Source of the DNA: Paracoccus sediminis
GTDB taxonomy: Bacteria; Pseudomonadota; Alphaproteobacteria; Rhodobacterales; Rhodobacteraceae
Direction of reading: 5' to 3'
Length of the DNA stretch: 64,000 nucleotides
Assembly (NCBI RefSeq): GCF_900188295.1
Contig: NZ_FZNM01000003.1
Coordinates: 248,001-312,000, forward strand
The position numbers and the translations under genes are program-made. The notes under the pieces were generated by a model, which was not told where the DNA came from, did not search any database, and saw nothing but the letters and a program-made list of their open reading frames with translations. Below, piece by piece: positions 18,529 through 27,847 of this stretch (positions within the stretch are counted from its first letter, which is position 1; each line of letters opens with the position of its first letter).

Positions 18529-19299
18529 CTAGACCTGCGCCCGCCCGCGATGGGACAGCACCATGTCCCGCAGAACGACCGCATTCATGCGCGGCTGTTC
18601 CAGGATCACGTCCAGCCAGGCCCGTTCGATGGGGCGATGCGCCAGACCGGCATAGGCAAGGTCGAACTCGGCCCGCCGCCGCGCACCCTGGCCCGCCGCC
18701 GGTTCGCCCAGCTGGCGCAGCATGGTTTCCGTATTCGGCCCCTGGCGCAGGTTGATGCGGGCATAGACCGTGATCGGCCGTTCCGCATCCATCGCCATAT
18801 CCAGATTCAGGATCCGGTCGGGACCAAGCCTGCCGATGGCCTCGGCCGGCAGATCCAGGGCCAGCGACAGGAAACTGCCGGCAAAGCCCATGATCTCGAT
18901 CCCGACCGGATGGCACGCCCCCTGCCCCGGCTGCGGCCGGGTCGATTGGCGCACGATCATCGCGCGGTGCGGGCAATCGTGCCACAGGGCCGCGTCCTTG
19001 CCCAAGCGATGGCCGCTGGGGGGCGCGGCAACGGCGGGGGGGTGGATCCCGACCCGCAGCAGGTCGGGGCGCCAGTGCCATTCGGTGCCGGGGGGCAGAT
19101 CGTCACGGGACACGCCCCGGTCGCGCATCGCCCAGGGGTCCGAGGCTTGCAGGAACCGCGACACATCCCGATGCAGCCTTTGCGCGCGGTCCCGCAGGGC
19201 CGGATCGACCGGGCGCGGCCTGCGATCCTGCCGGTCGGCCAGGCGCGCCCAATCGACGCGATCCCGGTTCCAGCCGATGATATCCAGCAGTCGCCCCAC
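18529..19299 (-). CDS. Conserved Rhodobacterales protein, resembles DUF6478
   Basis: A 256-residue soluble protein without a visible catalytic motif. Its middle part (PPGTEWHWRPDLL, DCPHRAMIVRQ) and C-terminal part (ITVYARINLRQGPNTETM, RAWLDVILEQPRMNAVVLRD) recall a family I know as DUF6478 that is nearly confined to Rhodobacterales; this is from memory and not checked. Start is uncertain: GTG 19299 with AGGG thirteen bases upstream gives a plausible N-terminus (GRLLDIIGWNRDRV), while the open frame reaches back to a TTG at 19356. It precedes and is nearly fused to the 127-residue coiled-coil gene. Confidence 0.68.
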   Translation of the reverse strand: MGRLLDIIGWNRDRVDWARLADRQDRRPRPVDPALRDRAQRLHRDVSRFLQASDPWAMRDRGVSRDDLPPGTEWHWRPDLLRVGIHPPAVAAPPSGHRLGKDAALWHDCPHRAMIVRQSTRPQPGQGACHPVGIEIMGFAGSFLSLALDLPAEAIGRLGPDRILNLDMAMDAERPITVYARINLRQGPNTETMLRQLGEPAAGQGARRRAEFDLAYAGLAHRPIERAWLDVILEQPRMNAVVLRDMVLSHRGRAQV

Positions 19300-19359
19300 C
19301 CGCGCTACCCTGTTCCATGCCGGAACAGGGATAAACCGCAACCCTGGGGCGAGCAAGCG

Positions 19360-19638
19360 TCACGCAACCAATTCGTTCAACCGGGCTGCGCAAGCGAAAT
19401 CTGCCGGTGTCAGGCCGCCCGCGTCATGGGTGGTGAACGTCACCCGGCAATAGCCCCAGCCGAAGGCGACGTCGGGGTGGTGGTTCAGCTTGTTGCCCAG
19501 CCAGGCGGCCAGATTCGCCATCTCGACCGCCTTGGCGAAACCCCTGACTTCAAAGCGGCGGCTGATCGCAGCGCCGTCCGCAGACAGATCCCAGCCGTTC
19601 AGCGTTGCCAGCCGCGATGCGATGTCGTTCCGATCCAT
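19360..19638 (-). CDS. phhB: 4a-hydroxytetrahydrobiopterin dehydratase
   Basis: A 92-residue enzyme of the PCD/DCoH family with the diagnostic NHHPDV motif (about 52-57) and the flanking strand RRFEVRGFAKAVEMANLAAW. It dehydrates 4a-hydroxytetrahydropterin formed by pterin-dependent hydroxylases, or acts in molybdopterin-linked repair, as proposed for bacteria without phenylalanine hydroxylase. It starts nine bases after the cardiolipin synthase stop on the same strand, so the two are likely co-transcribed without an obvious functional link. Confidence 0.93.
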   Translation of the reverse strand: MDRNDIASRLATLNGWDLSADGAAISRRFEVRGFAKAVEMANLAAWLGNKLNHHPDVAFGWGYCRVTFTTHDAGGLTPADFACAARLNELVA

Positions 19639-19647
19639 GCCTCCCCC

Positions 19648-21087
19648 TCACAGCAATGGCGACGCCAGCGCCAGCAGGTTGTTGCGCAACCTGCGCAAGA
19701 TGGACCAGCCGCGCACCTCCTCCAGGGTGATCTCGCGCGACCGTTCGATGTATGTCCCCTGCCGCGCATCCAGTTCGTCCACGAATTCACGGTCGAACAC
19801 GGCCATATTGACCTCGTAATTCAACTCGAAGCTGCGGCGGTCCAGGTTGGCGCTGCCCACCATGCCCATGCGGCCGTCGACGGTCATGATCTTGGAATGC
19901 AGCAGCCCGCCCTGGAACAGCATGATCCGCGCGCCCGCCGACAGCAATCCGTAATAGAACCCCTGGCTGGTGGCGCCGACGACGATGGAATCGTTGCGGG
20001 CGGGCAGGATCATCGTCACCTCGACCCCACGGCGGGCGGCGGCACGGATCGCCGCGTCCAGCGCCGCGTCGGGCACGTAATAGGGCGTGGTGATCGTCAC
20101 CCGGTCGCGCGCGGTGTGCAGCATTCCCGACAGGCAGTCGGAAATCGATCCCTGGCGCCGGTCCGGCCCGGTGGGAATGACCTGCGCCACCTCGCCCGGA
20201 TCGGCGGCCGGATCGACAGGCAACAGCATGTCGCCCAGATCCTTGCCCGTATAGCTCATCCAGTCGCCCAGAAAGATCGACTGGAACTGCCGCACTACCG
20301 GGCCTTCGACCGACATGAGGATATCGACCCAGGGGGCGAAGCGGGGCTTGATCGCGAATGCCATGTCGGCGCAGTTGCGGCTGCCGGAAAAGGCAATGTC
20401 GTTGTCCACGACCAGGATCTTGCGGTGGTTGCGCAGATCCAGCCTGCGGAACAGGATGCTGACGAAGGGCAGACCCCAGGGAAAGGCCGTCACGCATTCG
20501 GCGCCCGCGTCCTGCATCTGTGTCCACAAGGGCGACCGGACCAGCAGCCGCGATCCCAGGGCATCGACGATCACCCGGCACTCGACGCCCCGGCCGGCGG
20601 CGCGGGCCACGGCCTCGGCGACCTTCTGGCCGGACCGATCAGGCAGCCAGATATAGAACAGGACGTGGACATGATCGCGCGCCCGGTCGATGGCGTCGAT
20701 CAGCCGGTCGATGGCCTCGTCGCTTTCCTCCAGCAGGCGGATGCGGTTGCCGGTCAGGGCCGACATTCCGCCCACCGCCGCGTTCGCCGCGACCACCGGC
20801 AGCGCGTAATGCGGCGGTTCCGCGATGACCAGCGGGTTCGGAATGCGCAGGTTTGTCAGCCGGTCGCGCACGTCGGCCATGCGCTGCACCTCGGCCTGGT
20901 TCAGCCGGACCTCTCCGAACAGGACATAGGCCAGGATGCCCACCACGGGCAGCGCCTCGATGACCATGATCCAGGCCAGACGCACCGAAGGGTCCAGCCG
21001 CGGGCGGATCAGGACGCGCGCGATCAGGGCCAATGTGACCGTCGTATGCAGCATGACAAGGAACGAGGCCCACATGCCGCGCATCAT
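19648..21087 (-). CDS. cls: Cardiolipin synthase, phospholipase D type
   Basis: A 479-residue enzyme with two N-terminal membrane helices (about 7-27 and 38-58) and two HKD motifs: [16 protein letters not shown] in the first phospholipase D domain and [21 protein letters not shown] in the second. It transfers a phosphatidyl group between two phosphatidylglycerols to give cardiolipin at the inner membrane. ATG 21087 (the first of two adjacent Met codons) matches the length of bacterial Cls; the upstream 32 codons overlap the divergent accD promoter region and are rejected. It diverges from accD with an 79-base gap. Confidence 0.94.
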   Translation of the reverse strand: MMRGMWASFLVMLHTTVTLALIARVLIRPRLDPSVRLAWIMVIEALPVVGILAYVLFGEVRLNQAEVQRMADVRDRLTNLRIPNPLVIAEPPHYALPVVAANAAVGGMSALTGNRIRLLEESDEAIDRLIDAIDRARDHVHVLFYIWLPDRSGQKVAEAVARAAGRGVECRVIVDALGSRLLVRSPLWTQMQDAGAECVTAFPWGLPFVSILFRRLDLRNHRKILVVDNDIAFSGSRNCADMAFAIKPRFAPWVDILMSVEGPVVRQFQSIFLGDWMSYTGKDLGDMLLPVDPAADPGEVAQVIPTGPDRRQGSISDCLSGMLHTARDRVTITTPYYVPDAALDAAIRAAARRGVEVTMILPARNDSIVVGATSQGFYYGLLSAGARIMLFQGGLLHSKIMTVDGRMGMVGSANLDRRSFELNYEVNMAVFDREFVDELDARQGTYIERSREITLEEVRGWSILRRLRNNLLALASPLL

Positions 21088-21103
21088 TCCCGCCCGCCGC
21101 GGC

Positions 21104-21113
21104 AATTGCAATT
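21104..21113. promoter_or_regulatory. AATTGCAATT palindrome between cls and accD
   Basis: A perfect 10-base palindrome, AT-rich in GC-rich surroundings, sits in the 79-base divergent gap that must carry the promoters of cls and accD. Whether it is a -10 region, an operator or chance is not decidable here. Confidence 0.25.
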
Positions 21114-21166
21114 CCCCCCGTCGCGGCCTATCTCGGGGGCCTGAAAACAGCCAAGGGCCGCCGCGC

Positions 21167-22102
21167 ATGAACTGGATCACCAACTATGTCCGCCCGCGCA
21201 TCAATTCGCTGTTCTCGCGCCGCGAGGTGCCCGAGAACCTGTGGACGAAATGCCCGGAATGCGGAACGATGCTGTTCCACCGCGAGCTGTCCGACAACCT
21301 GAACGTCTGCACGAACTGCGACCACCACCTGGCGATCAGCCCGCGCGACCGCTTTGCCGCGCTGTTCGACGGCGGCGCCTTCCTCGAGGTCAAGGTGCCC
21401 GAACCCGTCGCCGATCCCTTGGGATTCCGCGACCAGAAGAAATACCCCGACCGGATGAAGGCCGCCCAGAAGGCCACCGGCGAAAAGGAAGCTATGCTGG
21501 TGGCCGAAGGGGACATCGGTCGCACCCCCATCGTTGCCGCCGCCCAGGACTTCAGCTTCATGGGCGGGTCGATGGGCATGTATGTGGGCAACGCCATCAT
21601 CGCCGCCGCCGAACGCGCGGTCAGGACGAAACGCCCGCTGGTGCTGTTCTCCGCCGCCGGCGGCGCGCGGATGCAGGAAGGCATCCTGTCCCTGATGCAG
21701 ATGCCCCGCACCACCGTCGCGGTCGAGATGCTGCGCGAGGCGGGCCTGCCCTATATCGTCGTGCTGACCCATCCGACCACGGGCGGCGTCACCGCCAGCT
21801 ATGCGATGCTGGGCGACATCCAGATCGCCGAACCCAACGCGCTGATCTGCTTTGCCGGTCCGCGCGTCATCGAACAGACCATCCGCGAAAAGCTGCCCGA
21901 GGGGTTTCAGCGCGCCGAATACCTGCTGGAACACGGAATGCTGGACCGGGTGACGCACCGCAAGCGGTTGCGCGATGAACTGATCTCGATCCTGCGCCTG
22001 CTTGGGGGCCTGTCCGCGCCAACACGCGCCGACCTGCCCGCCCCCGTCGTCCAGCCAGCCCAGCCCGAACCCGCCCAGCCCGAACCTGCCCAGGCCGAAT
22101 AG
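21167..22102 (+). CDS. accD: Acetyl-CoA carboxylase carboxyltransferase subunit beta
   Basis: A 311-residue subunit of acetyl-CoA carboxylase that, with AccA, moves the carboxyl group from biotin to acetyl-CoA, the first step of fatty acid synthesis. The N-terminal zinc ribbon is seen as CPEC and CTNC about 15 residues apart (near 28-50). The crotonase-type core has [17 protein letters not shown] and [17 protein letters not shown]. The C-terminus ends in a short Pro/Glu/Gln repeat tail ([11 protein letters not shown]), probably disordered. ATG 21167 fits the family start MNWI. folC follows on the same strand after 63 bases. Confidence 0.97.
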   Translation: MNWITNYVRPRINSLFSRREVPENLWTKCPECGTMLFHRELSDNLNVCTNCDHHLAISPRDRFAALFDGGAFLEVKVPEPVADPLGFRDQKKYPDRMKAAQKATGEKEAMLVAEGDIGRTPIVAAAQDFSFMGGSMGMYVGNAIIAAAERAVRTKRPLVLFSAAGGARMQEGILSLMQMPRTTVAVEMLREAGLPYIVVLTHPTTGGVTASYAMLGDIQIAEPNALICFAGPRVIEQTIREKLPEGFQRAEYLLEHGMLDRVTHRKRLRDELISILRLLGGLSAPTRADLPAPVVQPAQPEPAQPEPAQAE

Positions 22103-22114
22103 GCGTCTTCTTCA

Positions 22115-22155
22115 TCCAAATATCCTCGGGGGTCCGGGGGTCCGAGACCCCCGGC
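22115..22155 (+). repeat. Intergenic repeat element, copy 1, with hairpin
   Basis: Starts with TCCAAATATCC, then a G-run, then a perfect 9-bp stem: CCGGGGGTC at 22134-22142 and GACCCCCGG at 22146-22154 with loop CGA. Copy 2 lies at 46146-46186 and matches at about 25 of the first 26 positions. Both follow the stop of a plus-strand gene by 11 to 12 bases. From memory this kind of element recurs downstream of genes in Rhodobacterales genomes; terminator or RNA 3' end function is an inference. Confidence 0.7.
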
Positions 22156-22165
22156 GTGATCCGCC

Positions 22166-23437
22166 ATGAACCATTCCGATGCCATCCTCGACCGCCTGAT
22201 GTCGCTGCACCCCAAGGTCATCGACCTGTCGCTGGACCGGATGCAGCGCCTGCTGGCGGCCCTCGGCAACCCGGAACGCCGCATTCCCGCGGTGATCCAT
22301 ATCGCGGGCACCAACGGCAAGGGCAGCACCCAGGCGATGATCCGCGCAGGGTTGCAGGCAGGCGGCGCGCGGATCCATGCCTATACCTCGCCGCATCTGG
22401 CGCGGTTCCACGAACGCATCCGCCTGGCGGGCGATCTGATCGCCGAAACCGACCTTGCCGCCGCGCTGGAGGAATGCGAGGCCGCCAACGGCGGCCAGCC
22501 GATCACCTTCTTCGAGATCACCACGGCCGCCGCCTTTCTGGCCTTTTCCCGGACCCCCGCCGATTACACGTTGCTGGAGGTGGGCCTTGGCGGCAGGCTG
22601 GACGCAACCAATGTCATCGACACGCCGCGCCTCACGGTCATCACCCCGGTCAGCATCGATCACACGCAGTATCTGGGCGACACGCTGCCGCTGATCGCCG
22701 CCGAAAAGGCGGGCATCATCAAACGCGGCGTGCCGGTGATCGTCGGCCCGCAGGACGACGAGGCCCTGCGCGTGATCGAGGCCAAGGCGTCGGGCCTGAC
22801 GGCGCCGGTTCTGGCCCACGGCCAGCACTGGATGATCGCGCGCGACAGGGGCGGCATGATCTATCAGGACGACCATGGCCTGTGGGATTTGCCGCTGCCA
22901 ACCCTGATCGGCCCGCACCAGATTCAGAATGCGGGCACGGCGCTGGCCGCGCTGCGTCATCTGGGCGCATCCGAGGCCCAGGCCCGCGCGGCGGTGACGC
23001 AGGCCGAATGGCCCGCCCGGATGCAGCGCCTTCGCCACGGCCCGCTGGTCGATCTGGCAGGTGCGGGGGCGGAACTGTGGCTGGACGGCGGCCACAACCC
23101 GGCGGGGGGCGAGGCCCTGGCCGCGACCCTGGCCGCCATGCCGCCGCGCCCGACGCATCTGGTCTGCGGGATGCTGAACACCAAGGACGTGGCGGGCTAT
23201 CTGCGTCCCCTGGCCGCCCATGCATCCAGCCTGACCGCCATCGACATTCCGGGCGAGGCGAATACCCTGCCCGCCGAAACCACCGCCGGGGTGGCGGGCA
23301 GCGTCGGCATGATCGCCATGACCGCGCCGGATGCGGGAACCGCCATCGCGGGGATCGCCCGCCGCGATCCCACGGCCCGGATCCTGATCTGCGGATCGCT
23401 GTATCTGGCAGGCCGGGTGCTGCGCGAGAACGGCTGA
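22166..23437 (+). CDS. folC: Bifunctional folylpolyglutamate/dihydrofolate synthase
   Basis: A 423-residue Mur-ligase-fold enzyme that adds glutamate to dihydropteroate or folates. The ATP loop is GTNGKGST (48-55), followed by YTSPHLARFHERI (the TSPH motif), EVGLGGRLDATNVI, and VSIDHTQYLGDT; the C-terminal domain carries LDGGHNPAGG. All are FolC hallmarks. It follows accD, a common proteobacterial arrangement, and ends nine bases before the convergent zapE stop. Confidence 0.96.
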   Translation: MNHSDAILDRLMSLHPKVIDLSLDRMQRLLAALGNPERRIPAVIHIAGTNGKGSTQAMIRAGLQAGGARIHAYTSPHLARFHERIRLAGDLIAETDLAAALEECEAANGGQPITFFEITTAAAFLAFSRTPADYTLLEVGLGGRLDATNVIDTPRLTVITPVSIDHTQYLGDTLPLIAAEKAGIIKRGVPVIVGPQDDEALRVIEAKASGLTAPVLAHGQHWMIARDRGGMIYQDDHGLWDLPLPTLIGPHQIQNAGTALAALRHLGASEAQARAAVTQAEWPARMQRLRHGPLVDLAGAGAELWLDGGHNPAGGEALAATLAAMPPRPTHLVCGMLNTKDVAGYLRPLAAHASSLTAIDIPGEANTLPAETTAGVAGSVGMIAMTAPDAGTAIAGIARRDPTARILICGSLYLAGRVLRENG

Positions 23438-23446
23438 GGGTCAGGT

Positions 23447-24538
23447 TCACCGCCCCCAGTCGGCGTCCTGCATTTCCCGCAATCGGCTGGCGGTGCGCTC
23501 GAATTCGAAGCTGCCCTCGCCTTCGTTGTAAAGCTGTTCGGGCTGGTCGGCGGCGCTGGCGACCAGCCGCACCCTGGCCTCGTAAAGCGCGTCGATCAGG
23601 GTGACGAACCGCTTGGCCTCGTTGTAATTCGATGCCGACAGGCGCGGGATGGCGTCGATCATCAGCACCTTCACCGCGCGCGACAGAGCCAGGTAATCGG
23701 CCGGGCCCAGCGGCGTGCCGCACAGATCCCAGAACCCCGTCCGGCCGACGCCCGCCGCGACCTGCGGCAGATCGAAGCTGCGCCCGCCGACCGCGATCCG
23801 CTGGGGCGCGACCGCCGCGCCTTGCGTCAGTTCGTCCCAGATCCCATCCATCGCCGTTCTGGCCGCCGCGTCGGCGGGGCAGAACCAGACCTGCCCGCCC
23901 GCCGTGCGGCCCTGCCGGTGGTCGGTCTGGCTGTCCAGGCACACCACCTCCATCCGCTGCCGGATCAGGTCGATGAAGGGCAGGAACAATTGCCGGTTCA
24001 GGCCGTGCTTGTACAGATCCTCGGGCACCCGGTTCGATGTCGTGACGATGACCACGCCCTGTTCCAGCAGCACCTGGAACAGCCGCCCCACGATCATCGC
24101 GTCGGCGATGTCGGTGATCTGCATTTCATCGAAACACAGCAGCCGGACCTGTGCCGCGACCTCCAAGGCCACGGGGCGCACGGTGTCCTGGTCGCCCCGC
24201 TGCCGGGCGCGGTTCAGCCCGGCCTGGATTTCCTGCATGAATTCATGGAAATGCACGCGGCGCGCGGGCACGGTGGCGGCCTCGGCCATCAGGTCCATCA
24301 GCATGGACTTGCCGCGCCCGACCCCGCCCCACAGGTAAAGCCCGCGGGCCGCCGGGGCGGGCGGCGGGCTGCCCACGCCCAGGAAGGCACGCCAGGCCGA
24401 CCGCTTTTCCGGCGCCGGCGCGACGGCGATGTCGTCCAGCACCCGGTCCAGATGCGGCAGCATGGATTGCTGCGCCGGATCGGGCCGGATCCGCCCGTCC
24501 GCCACGCGCTGCCGATAAAGATCGCTGACCTTGCCCAT
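23447..24538 (-). CDS. zapE: ZapE/AFG1-family ATPase
   Basis: A 363-residue P-loop ATPase of the AFG1/ZapE family. Walker A is GGVGRGKS (71-78), Walker B region LLCFDEMQITDIADAM, and VVIVTTSNRVPEDLYKHGLNRQLFLPFI is the family signature. E. coli ZapE contacts the Z-ring and was reported to matter for division under heat or low oxygen. ATG 24538 matches the family N-terminus; the longer open frame enters the divergent intergenic region. A hairpin that would bury its ribosome-binding site is annotated separately. Confidence 0.93.
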   Translation of the reverse strand: MGKVSDLYRQRVADGRIRPDPAQQSMLPHLDRVLDDIAVAPAPEKRSAWRAFLGVGSPPPAPAARGLYLWGGVGRGKSMLMDLMAEAATVPARRVHFHEFMQEIQAGLNRARQRGDQDTVRPVALEVAAQVRLLCFDEMQITDIADAMIVGRLFQVLLEQGVVIVTTSNRVPEDLYKHGLNRQLFLPFIDLIRQRMEVVCLDSQTDHRQGRTAGGQVWFCPADAAARTAMDGIWDELTQGAAVAPQRIAVGGRSFDLPQVAAGVGRTGFWDLCGTPLGPADYLALSRAVKVLMIDAIPRLSASNYNEAKRFVTLIDALYEARVRLVASAADQPEQLYNEGEGSFEFERTASRLREMQDADWGR

Positions 24539-24544
24539 GGCGCG

Positions 24545-24577
24545 CCCTTGCCACGGATGGGCGCCAGCCCGCAAGGG
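24545..24577 (-). promoter_or_regulatory. Hairpin covering the zapE ribosome-binding site
   Basis: On the minus strand the leader has CCCTTGC (24577-24571) and GCAAGGG (24551-24545), perfect 7-bp arms, enclosing a second stem GGGC-TGGC-GCCC (24570-24559). AAGGG in the 3' arm is the only good ribosome-binding site for zapE, seven bases before its ATG. Folding would block translation initiation, so an RNA switch or thermosensor-like control is possible. No folding energy was computed. Confidence 0.45.
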
Positions 24578-24641
24578 TCCAGTGCTTGACCCCGCGCCGC
24601 AGCCCGTGCCACCCCTGCACCGGCAATCGACAGGAAAGCCC

Positions 24642-25292
24642 ATGCCACCCAAGACCCCGACTCTGATCGCGGACATTCCCGTGCTGTTCGTGATGGCCGC
24701 CCGGCCCGAATACGGCCCTGCCCTGCGCGCCCGCATCGACCCCCTCATCACCGGCATCGGCCCGGTCGAGGGCGCGGTGCAACTGACCGCCGCCCTGGCG
24801 GGAATGCGCGACCTGCCCCGGCTGATCGTGTCCCTGGGATCGGCCGGTTCCGCGCGTCTGGAACAGGCCGAGGTGTATCAGGTTTCGGCGGTCGCCTATC
24901 GCGACATGGACGCATCGCCCCTGGGGTTCGAAAAGGGCCGCACGCCGCTGCTGGATTTGCCCGCCCGCGTCGATCTGCCCCACCGGATCGACGGGATCGC
25001 GGCGGCGACCCTGTCCACCGGGGGCAACATCGTCAGCGGCCCGGCCTATGACGCGATTGCCGAGGACATGGTGGACATGGAAACATTCGCCCATCTGCGC
25101 GCGGCGCAGCATTTCGGCGTCCCTCTGATCGGGCTGCGCGGCATTTCGGACGGCACGGCCGAGTTGCAGCACCTGTCGGACTGGACGCAATATCTGCACG
25201 TCATCGACGAAAGGCTGGCCCGTGCCGTGGACAGGATCGCCGAACAGATGGCCGACGGGCGCCTGGTCCCGGCCGCCCCGCGCTTGTCCTGA
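24642..25292 (+). CDS. mtnN: 5'-methylthioadenosine/S-adenosylhomocysteine nucleosidase-like
   Basis: A 216-residue protein of the purine phosphorylase/nucleosidase (PNP-UDP) superfamily. Family marks are VMAARPEYG near the start, TGIGPVEGAVQLT (the glycine-rich substrate strand, about 33-45), VSLGSAGSA, and VDMETFAHLRAAQHFGVPLIGLRGISDG with the Glu that binds ribose and the catalytic Asp. It hydrolyses MTA or SAH to adenine and the thiosugar; MTA is a polyamine by-product, which would fit the nspC operon's product though not its place. ATG 24642 has AGGAAAG eight bases upstream. The family is firm; the exact nucleoside is less so. Confidence 0.82.
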   Translation: MPPKTPTLIADIPVLFVMAARPEYGPALRARIDPLITGIGPVEGAVQLTAALAGMRDLPRLIVSLGSAGSARLEQAEVYQVSAVAYRDMDASPLGFEKGRTPLLDLPARVDLPHRIDGIAAATLSTGGNIVSGPAYDAIAEDMVDMETFAHLRAAQHFGVPLIGLRGISDGTAELQHLSDWTQYLHVIDERLARAVDRIAEQMADGRLVPAAPRLS

Positions 25293-25343
25293 ACCCCGCC
25301 AGCACCTAAACCCGGTTCGGCACATCCACCGGCAAGGGCAGAC

Positions 25344-27140
25344 ATGGCACGCGGCACGACGATCACCACCGACCGGCCCACCAGCAAGCGCGTGGGGGCG
25401 CTGCGGGCGCTGTGGCCGTTCGTGCGGCCCTATCGCGCGCAGATGGCGCTGGCGCTGATCGCGCTGGCGGCGACAAGCGCCATCAGTCTGATCCTGCCCT
25501 TGGCGGTGCGCCGGGTCGTGGACAATTTCGACGACGGCGCGGGCCTGCTGGACGAATATTTCGGCGCGGCCCTGGTCATCGTGGCGGCCTTGGCCCTGGG
25601 GACGGCGGCGCGGTACTACTTCGTCACGCGTCTGGGCGAACGCGTGGTGGCCGACATCCGCAAGGCGGTCTTTGCCCGCGTCGTCACCCTGTCCCCCGCC
25701 TTTTTCGAACGCGTGATGACCGGAGAGATCCTGTCACGCATCACCACCGACACCACCCTGATCCAGTCCGTGATCGGGTCGTCGCTGTCCATCGCGCTGC
25801 GCAACATGCTGATCCTGTCGGGGGGGCTGGCGATGCTGGCCTTTACCTCGGTCAAGCTGATGGGGCTGGTGCTGCTGATCGTGCCCGCGATCCTGGTGCC
25901 GATCATCGTGCTGGGCCGCCGGTTGCGCGGCCTGTCGCGCGTGGGCCAGGACTGGATCGCGGCATCCTCTGGCGCGGCGTCCGAAACCCTACTTGCCGCG
26001 CAGACCGTGCAGGCCTTCACCCATGAATCCCGCAGCATCGCCCGGTTCGACGACGTGACCGAACGATCCTTCGATGTGGCGCTGACCCGCATCCGCACGC
26101 GGGCGCTGATGACCGCCATCGTGATCTTCCTGATCTTCGCGGGCGTGATCGGCGTTTTGTGGATCGGCGCGCGCGACGTGCGCACCGGCGCGATGACGGC
26201 CGGTCAACTGGTGCAGTTCGTGATCTATGCGATCCTGGTCGCCAGCTCGACCGGGGCCTTGTCGGAAATCTGGGGCGAAGTGCAGCGCGCGGCCGGCGCG
26301 ACCGAACGCCTCGGCGAACTGCTGGCGGCCGAGGACGCGCTGACCGACCCGGCGCTGCCCATCGCCCTGCCACGGCCGGTTCGCGGCCAAATCGCCCTGC
26401 GCGGCGTCGCCTTTCGTTACCCGACGCGGCCCGATGTCTCGGCCCTGGAGGGGATCGACCTGACCATCCGGCCGGGCGAGACGGTCGCCCTGGTGGGACC
26501 GTCCGGGGCGGGCAAGACCACAGTGATCCAGTTGATCCAGCGGTTCTGGGATCCGGCCGCGGGACAGGTCATGCTGGACGACATCGACCTGCGCGCCATG
26601 CGCCGCGACGATTTCCGCCAGGCCATCGCGCTTGTCCCCCAGGATCCGGTGATCTTCGCCGCCTCGGCCCTGGACAACATCCGCCTGGGCCGCCCCGACG
26701 CAAGCCCGGTCGAGGTTCAGGCCGCCGCCCGCGCCGCCCATGCCCACGATTTCATCGGCGCCCTGCCGCAGGGGTACGATACCCCGCTGGGCGAACGCGG
26801 GGTAATGCTGTCGGGCGGGCAGCGCCAGCGCATCGCGATCGCCCGCGCGATTCTGCGCGACGCCCCCGTTCTGCTGCTGGACGAGGCGACAAGCGCCCTG
26901 GACGCCGAATCCGAATCCCTGGTCCAGGCCGCTGTCGCCCGGCTGTCCGAAGGCCGCACCACGGTCGTCGTGGCCCATCGGCTGGCCACGGTGAAAAAGG
27001 CCGACCGCATCGTGGTCTTCGACGGGGGCCGCATCGTGGCGCAGGGCACCCATGACGTCCTGGTGGCCGAAGGCGGGCTTTATGCCCGGCTGGCGCGGAT
27101 GCAGTTCACCGACATGGCACCCATGCCGGAACCCGCCTGA
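25344..27140 (+). CDS. ABC exporter, fused permease and ATPase (MsbA-like)
   Basis: A 598-residue half-transporter with six N-terminal helices (to about residue 320) and a nucleotide-binding domain: Walker A GPSGAGKT, Q-loop LVPQDPVIFA, signature LSGGQRQRIAIARA, Walker B VLLLDEATSALD and switch His in VVAHRLATV. It should act as a homodimer in the inner membrane. The group is often called MsbA- or LipA-related in alphaproteobacteria, but a separate single-copy MsbA cannot be ruled in or out here; the cargo is unknown. It follows mtnN after 51 bases and ends next to the convergent CAP-domain gene. Confidence 0.9.
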   Translation: MARGTTITTDRPTSKRVGALRALWPFVRPYRAQMALALIALAATSAISLILPLAVRRVVDNFDDGAGLLDEYFGAALVIVAALALGTAARYYFVTRLGERVVADIRKAVFARVVTLSPAFFERVMTGEILSRITTDTTLIQSVIGSSLSIALRNMLILSGGLAMLAFTSVKLMGLVLLIVPAILVPIIVLGRRLRGLSRVGQDWIAASSGAASETLLAAQTVQAFTHESRSIARFDDVTERSFDVALTRIRTRALMTAIVIFLIFAGVIGVLWIGARDVRTGAMTAGQLVQFVIYAILVASSTGALSEIWGEVQRAAGATERLGELLAAEDALTDPALPIALPRPVRGQIALRGVAFRYPTRPDVSALEGIDLTIRPGETVALVGPSGAGKTTVIQLIQRFWDPAAGQVMLDDIDLRAMRRDDFRQAIALVPQDPVIFAASALDNIRLGRPDASPVEVQAAARAAHAHDFIGALPQGYDTPLGERGVMLSGGQRQRIAIARAILRDAPVLLLDEATSALDAESESLVQAAVARLSEGRTTVVVAHRLATVKKADRIVVFDGGRIVAQGTHDVLVAEGGLYARLARMQFTDMAPMPEPA

Positions 27141-27680
27141 TCATTTCGGCGCGGCATAGACTGCTGCCCAGAACCGGGTGCGCCCGTCCGGTCCGATCGC
27201 CTGGCCGATGCCGTAATCGCGCACCTGCGGGATCAGCATGTTGGCCCGGTGCCCTTCCGAGGCGTCCCATTCCGCCAGCACGCGTTCCTGAGAAAACGGC
27301 CCGGCCGCGATGTTTTCCGCCGTCACCATCGGCGCATAGCCCGCCGCCTTGACGCGCGGACCGGGACCGGCCGTCGCGCTGCCCTTGTGGGTCATGCGGC
27401 CCCGCTTGGCCATGTCACAGGCGTGCTGGGCCGCGACCCGCGCCAGGACCGGATCAGGACGCACCGGCGGCAGGCCCGCGCCGCTGCGCACCGCATTGGT
27501 CGCGTTGGCGGCATCGCGGTTCTGGCCGGTCGATGTCGTCATGCAGGTCGCATCGCCCGGTCCCGATACCTGCACCGCGTAAGGGTCGGCCTTGGCGCTG
27601 ACCCCGGCCGGGGGTTGGGCGCATCCGGCAAGGATGCCGCAGCACAGGGCCACGCCTGAAAATCGTGTCAAGGACATCAT
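27141..27680 (-). CDS. CAP/SCP-domain lipoprotein
   Basis: A 179-residue lipoprotein with lipobox LAGC (17-20, starting from the first Met) and a CAP (cysteine-rich secretory/pathogenesis-related) domain: conserved His in RGRMTHKGS, ENIAAG, and GHRANMLIPQVRDYGIGQA. Bacterial CAP proteins sit in the envelope; a few bind metals or lipids, most are uncharacterised. It ends within one base of the ABC exporter stop and diverges from the LysM gene across a 167-base gap that holds a clean palindrome. Confidence 0.88.
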   Translation of the reverse strand: MMSLTRFSGVALCCGILAGCAQPPAGVSAKADPYAVQVSGPGDATCMTTSTGQNRDAANATNAVRSGAGLPPVRPDPVLARVAAQHACDMAKRGRMTHKGSATAGPGPRVKAAGYAPMVTAENIAAGPFSQERVLAEWDASEGHRANMLIPQVRDYGIGQAIGPDGRTRFWAAVYAAPK

Positions 27681-27734
27681 TTCCGTTTCCCACGTTGAGG
27701 CTTTTGCATCCTACGGGTGAAAACGTAAATAAAA

Positions 27735-27755
27735 TGACAATGCCGGGTTGTCATA
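27735..27755. promoter_or_regulatory. 21-bp palindrome between CAP and LysM genes
   Basis: ATGACAA, seven bases, TTGTCAT: perfect 7-bp arms in an AT-richer patch of the divergent region. The centre is 65 bases upstream of the CAP gene and 103 upstream of the LysM gene. Two-turn spacing (14 bases centre to centre) suits a dimeric repressor. The regulator is not in the window. Confidence 0.45.
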
Positions 27756-27847
27756 TCGGATCGAAACCGGACGTGCCAGAGGGAACGCATGCCGTGACGC
27801 GGCGTTTTTCGTCACATCGCGTTGAAACCATGGGAAAGGACGCTGCA

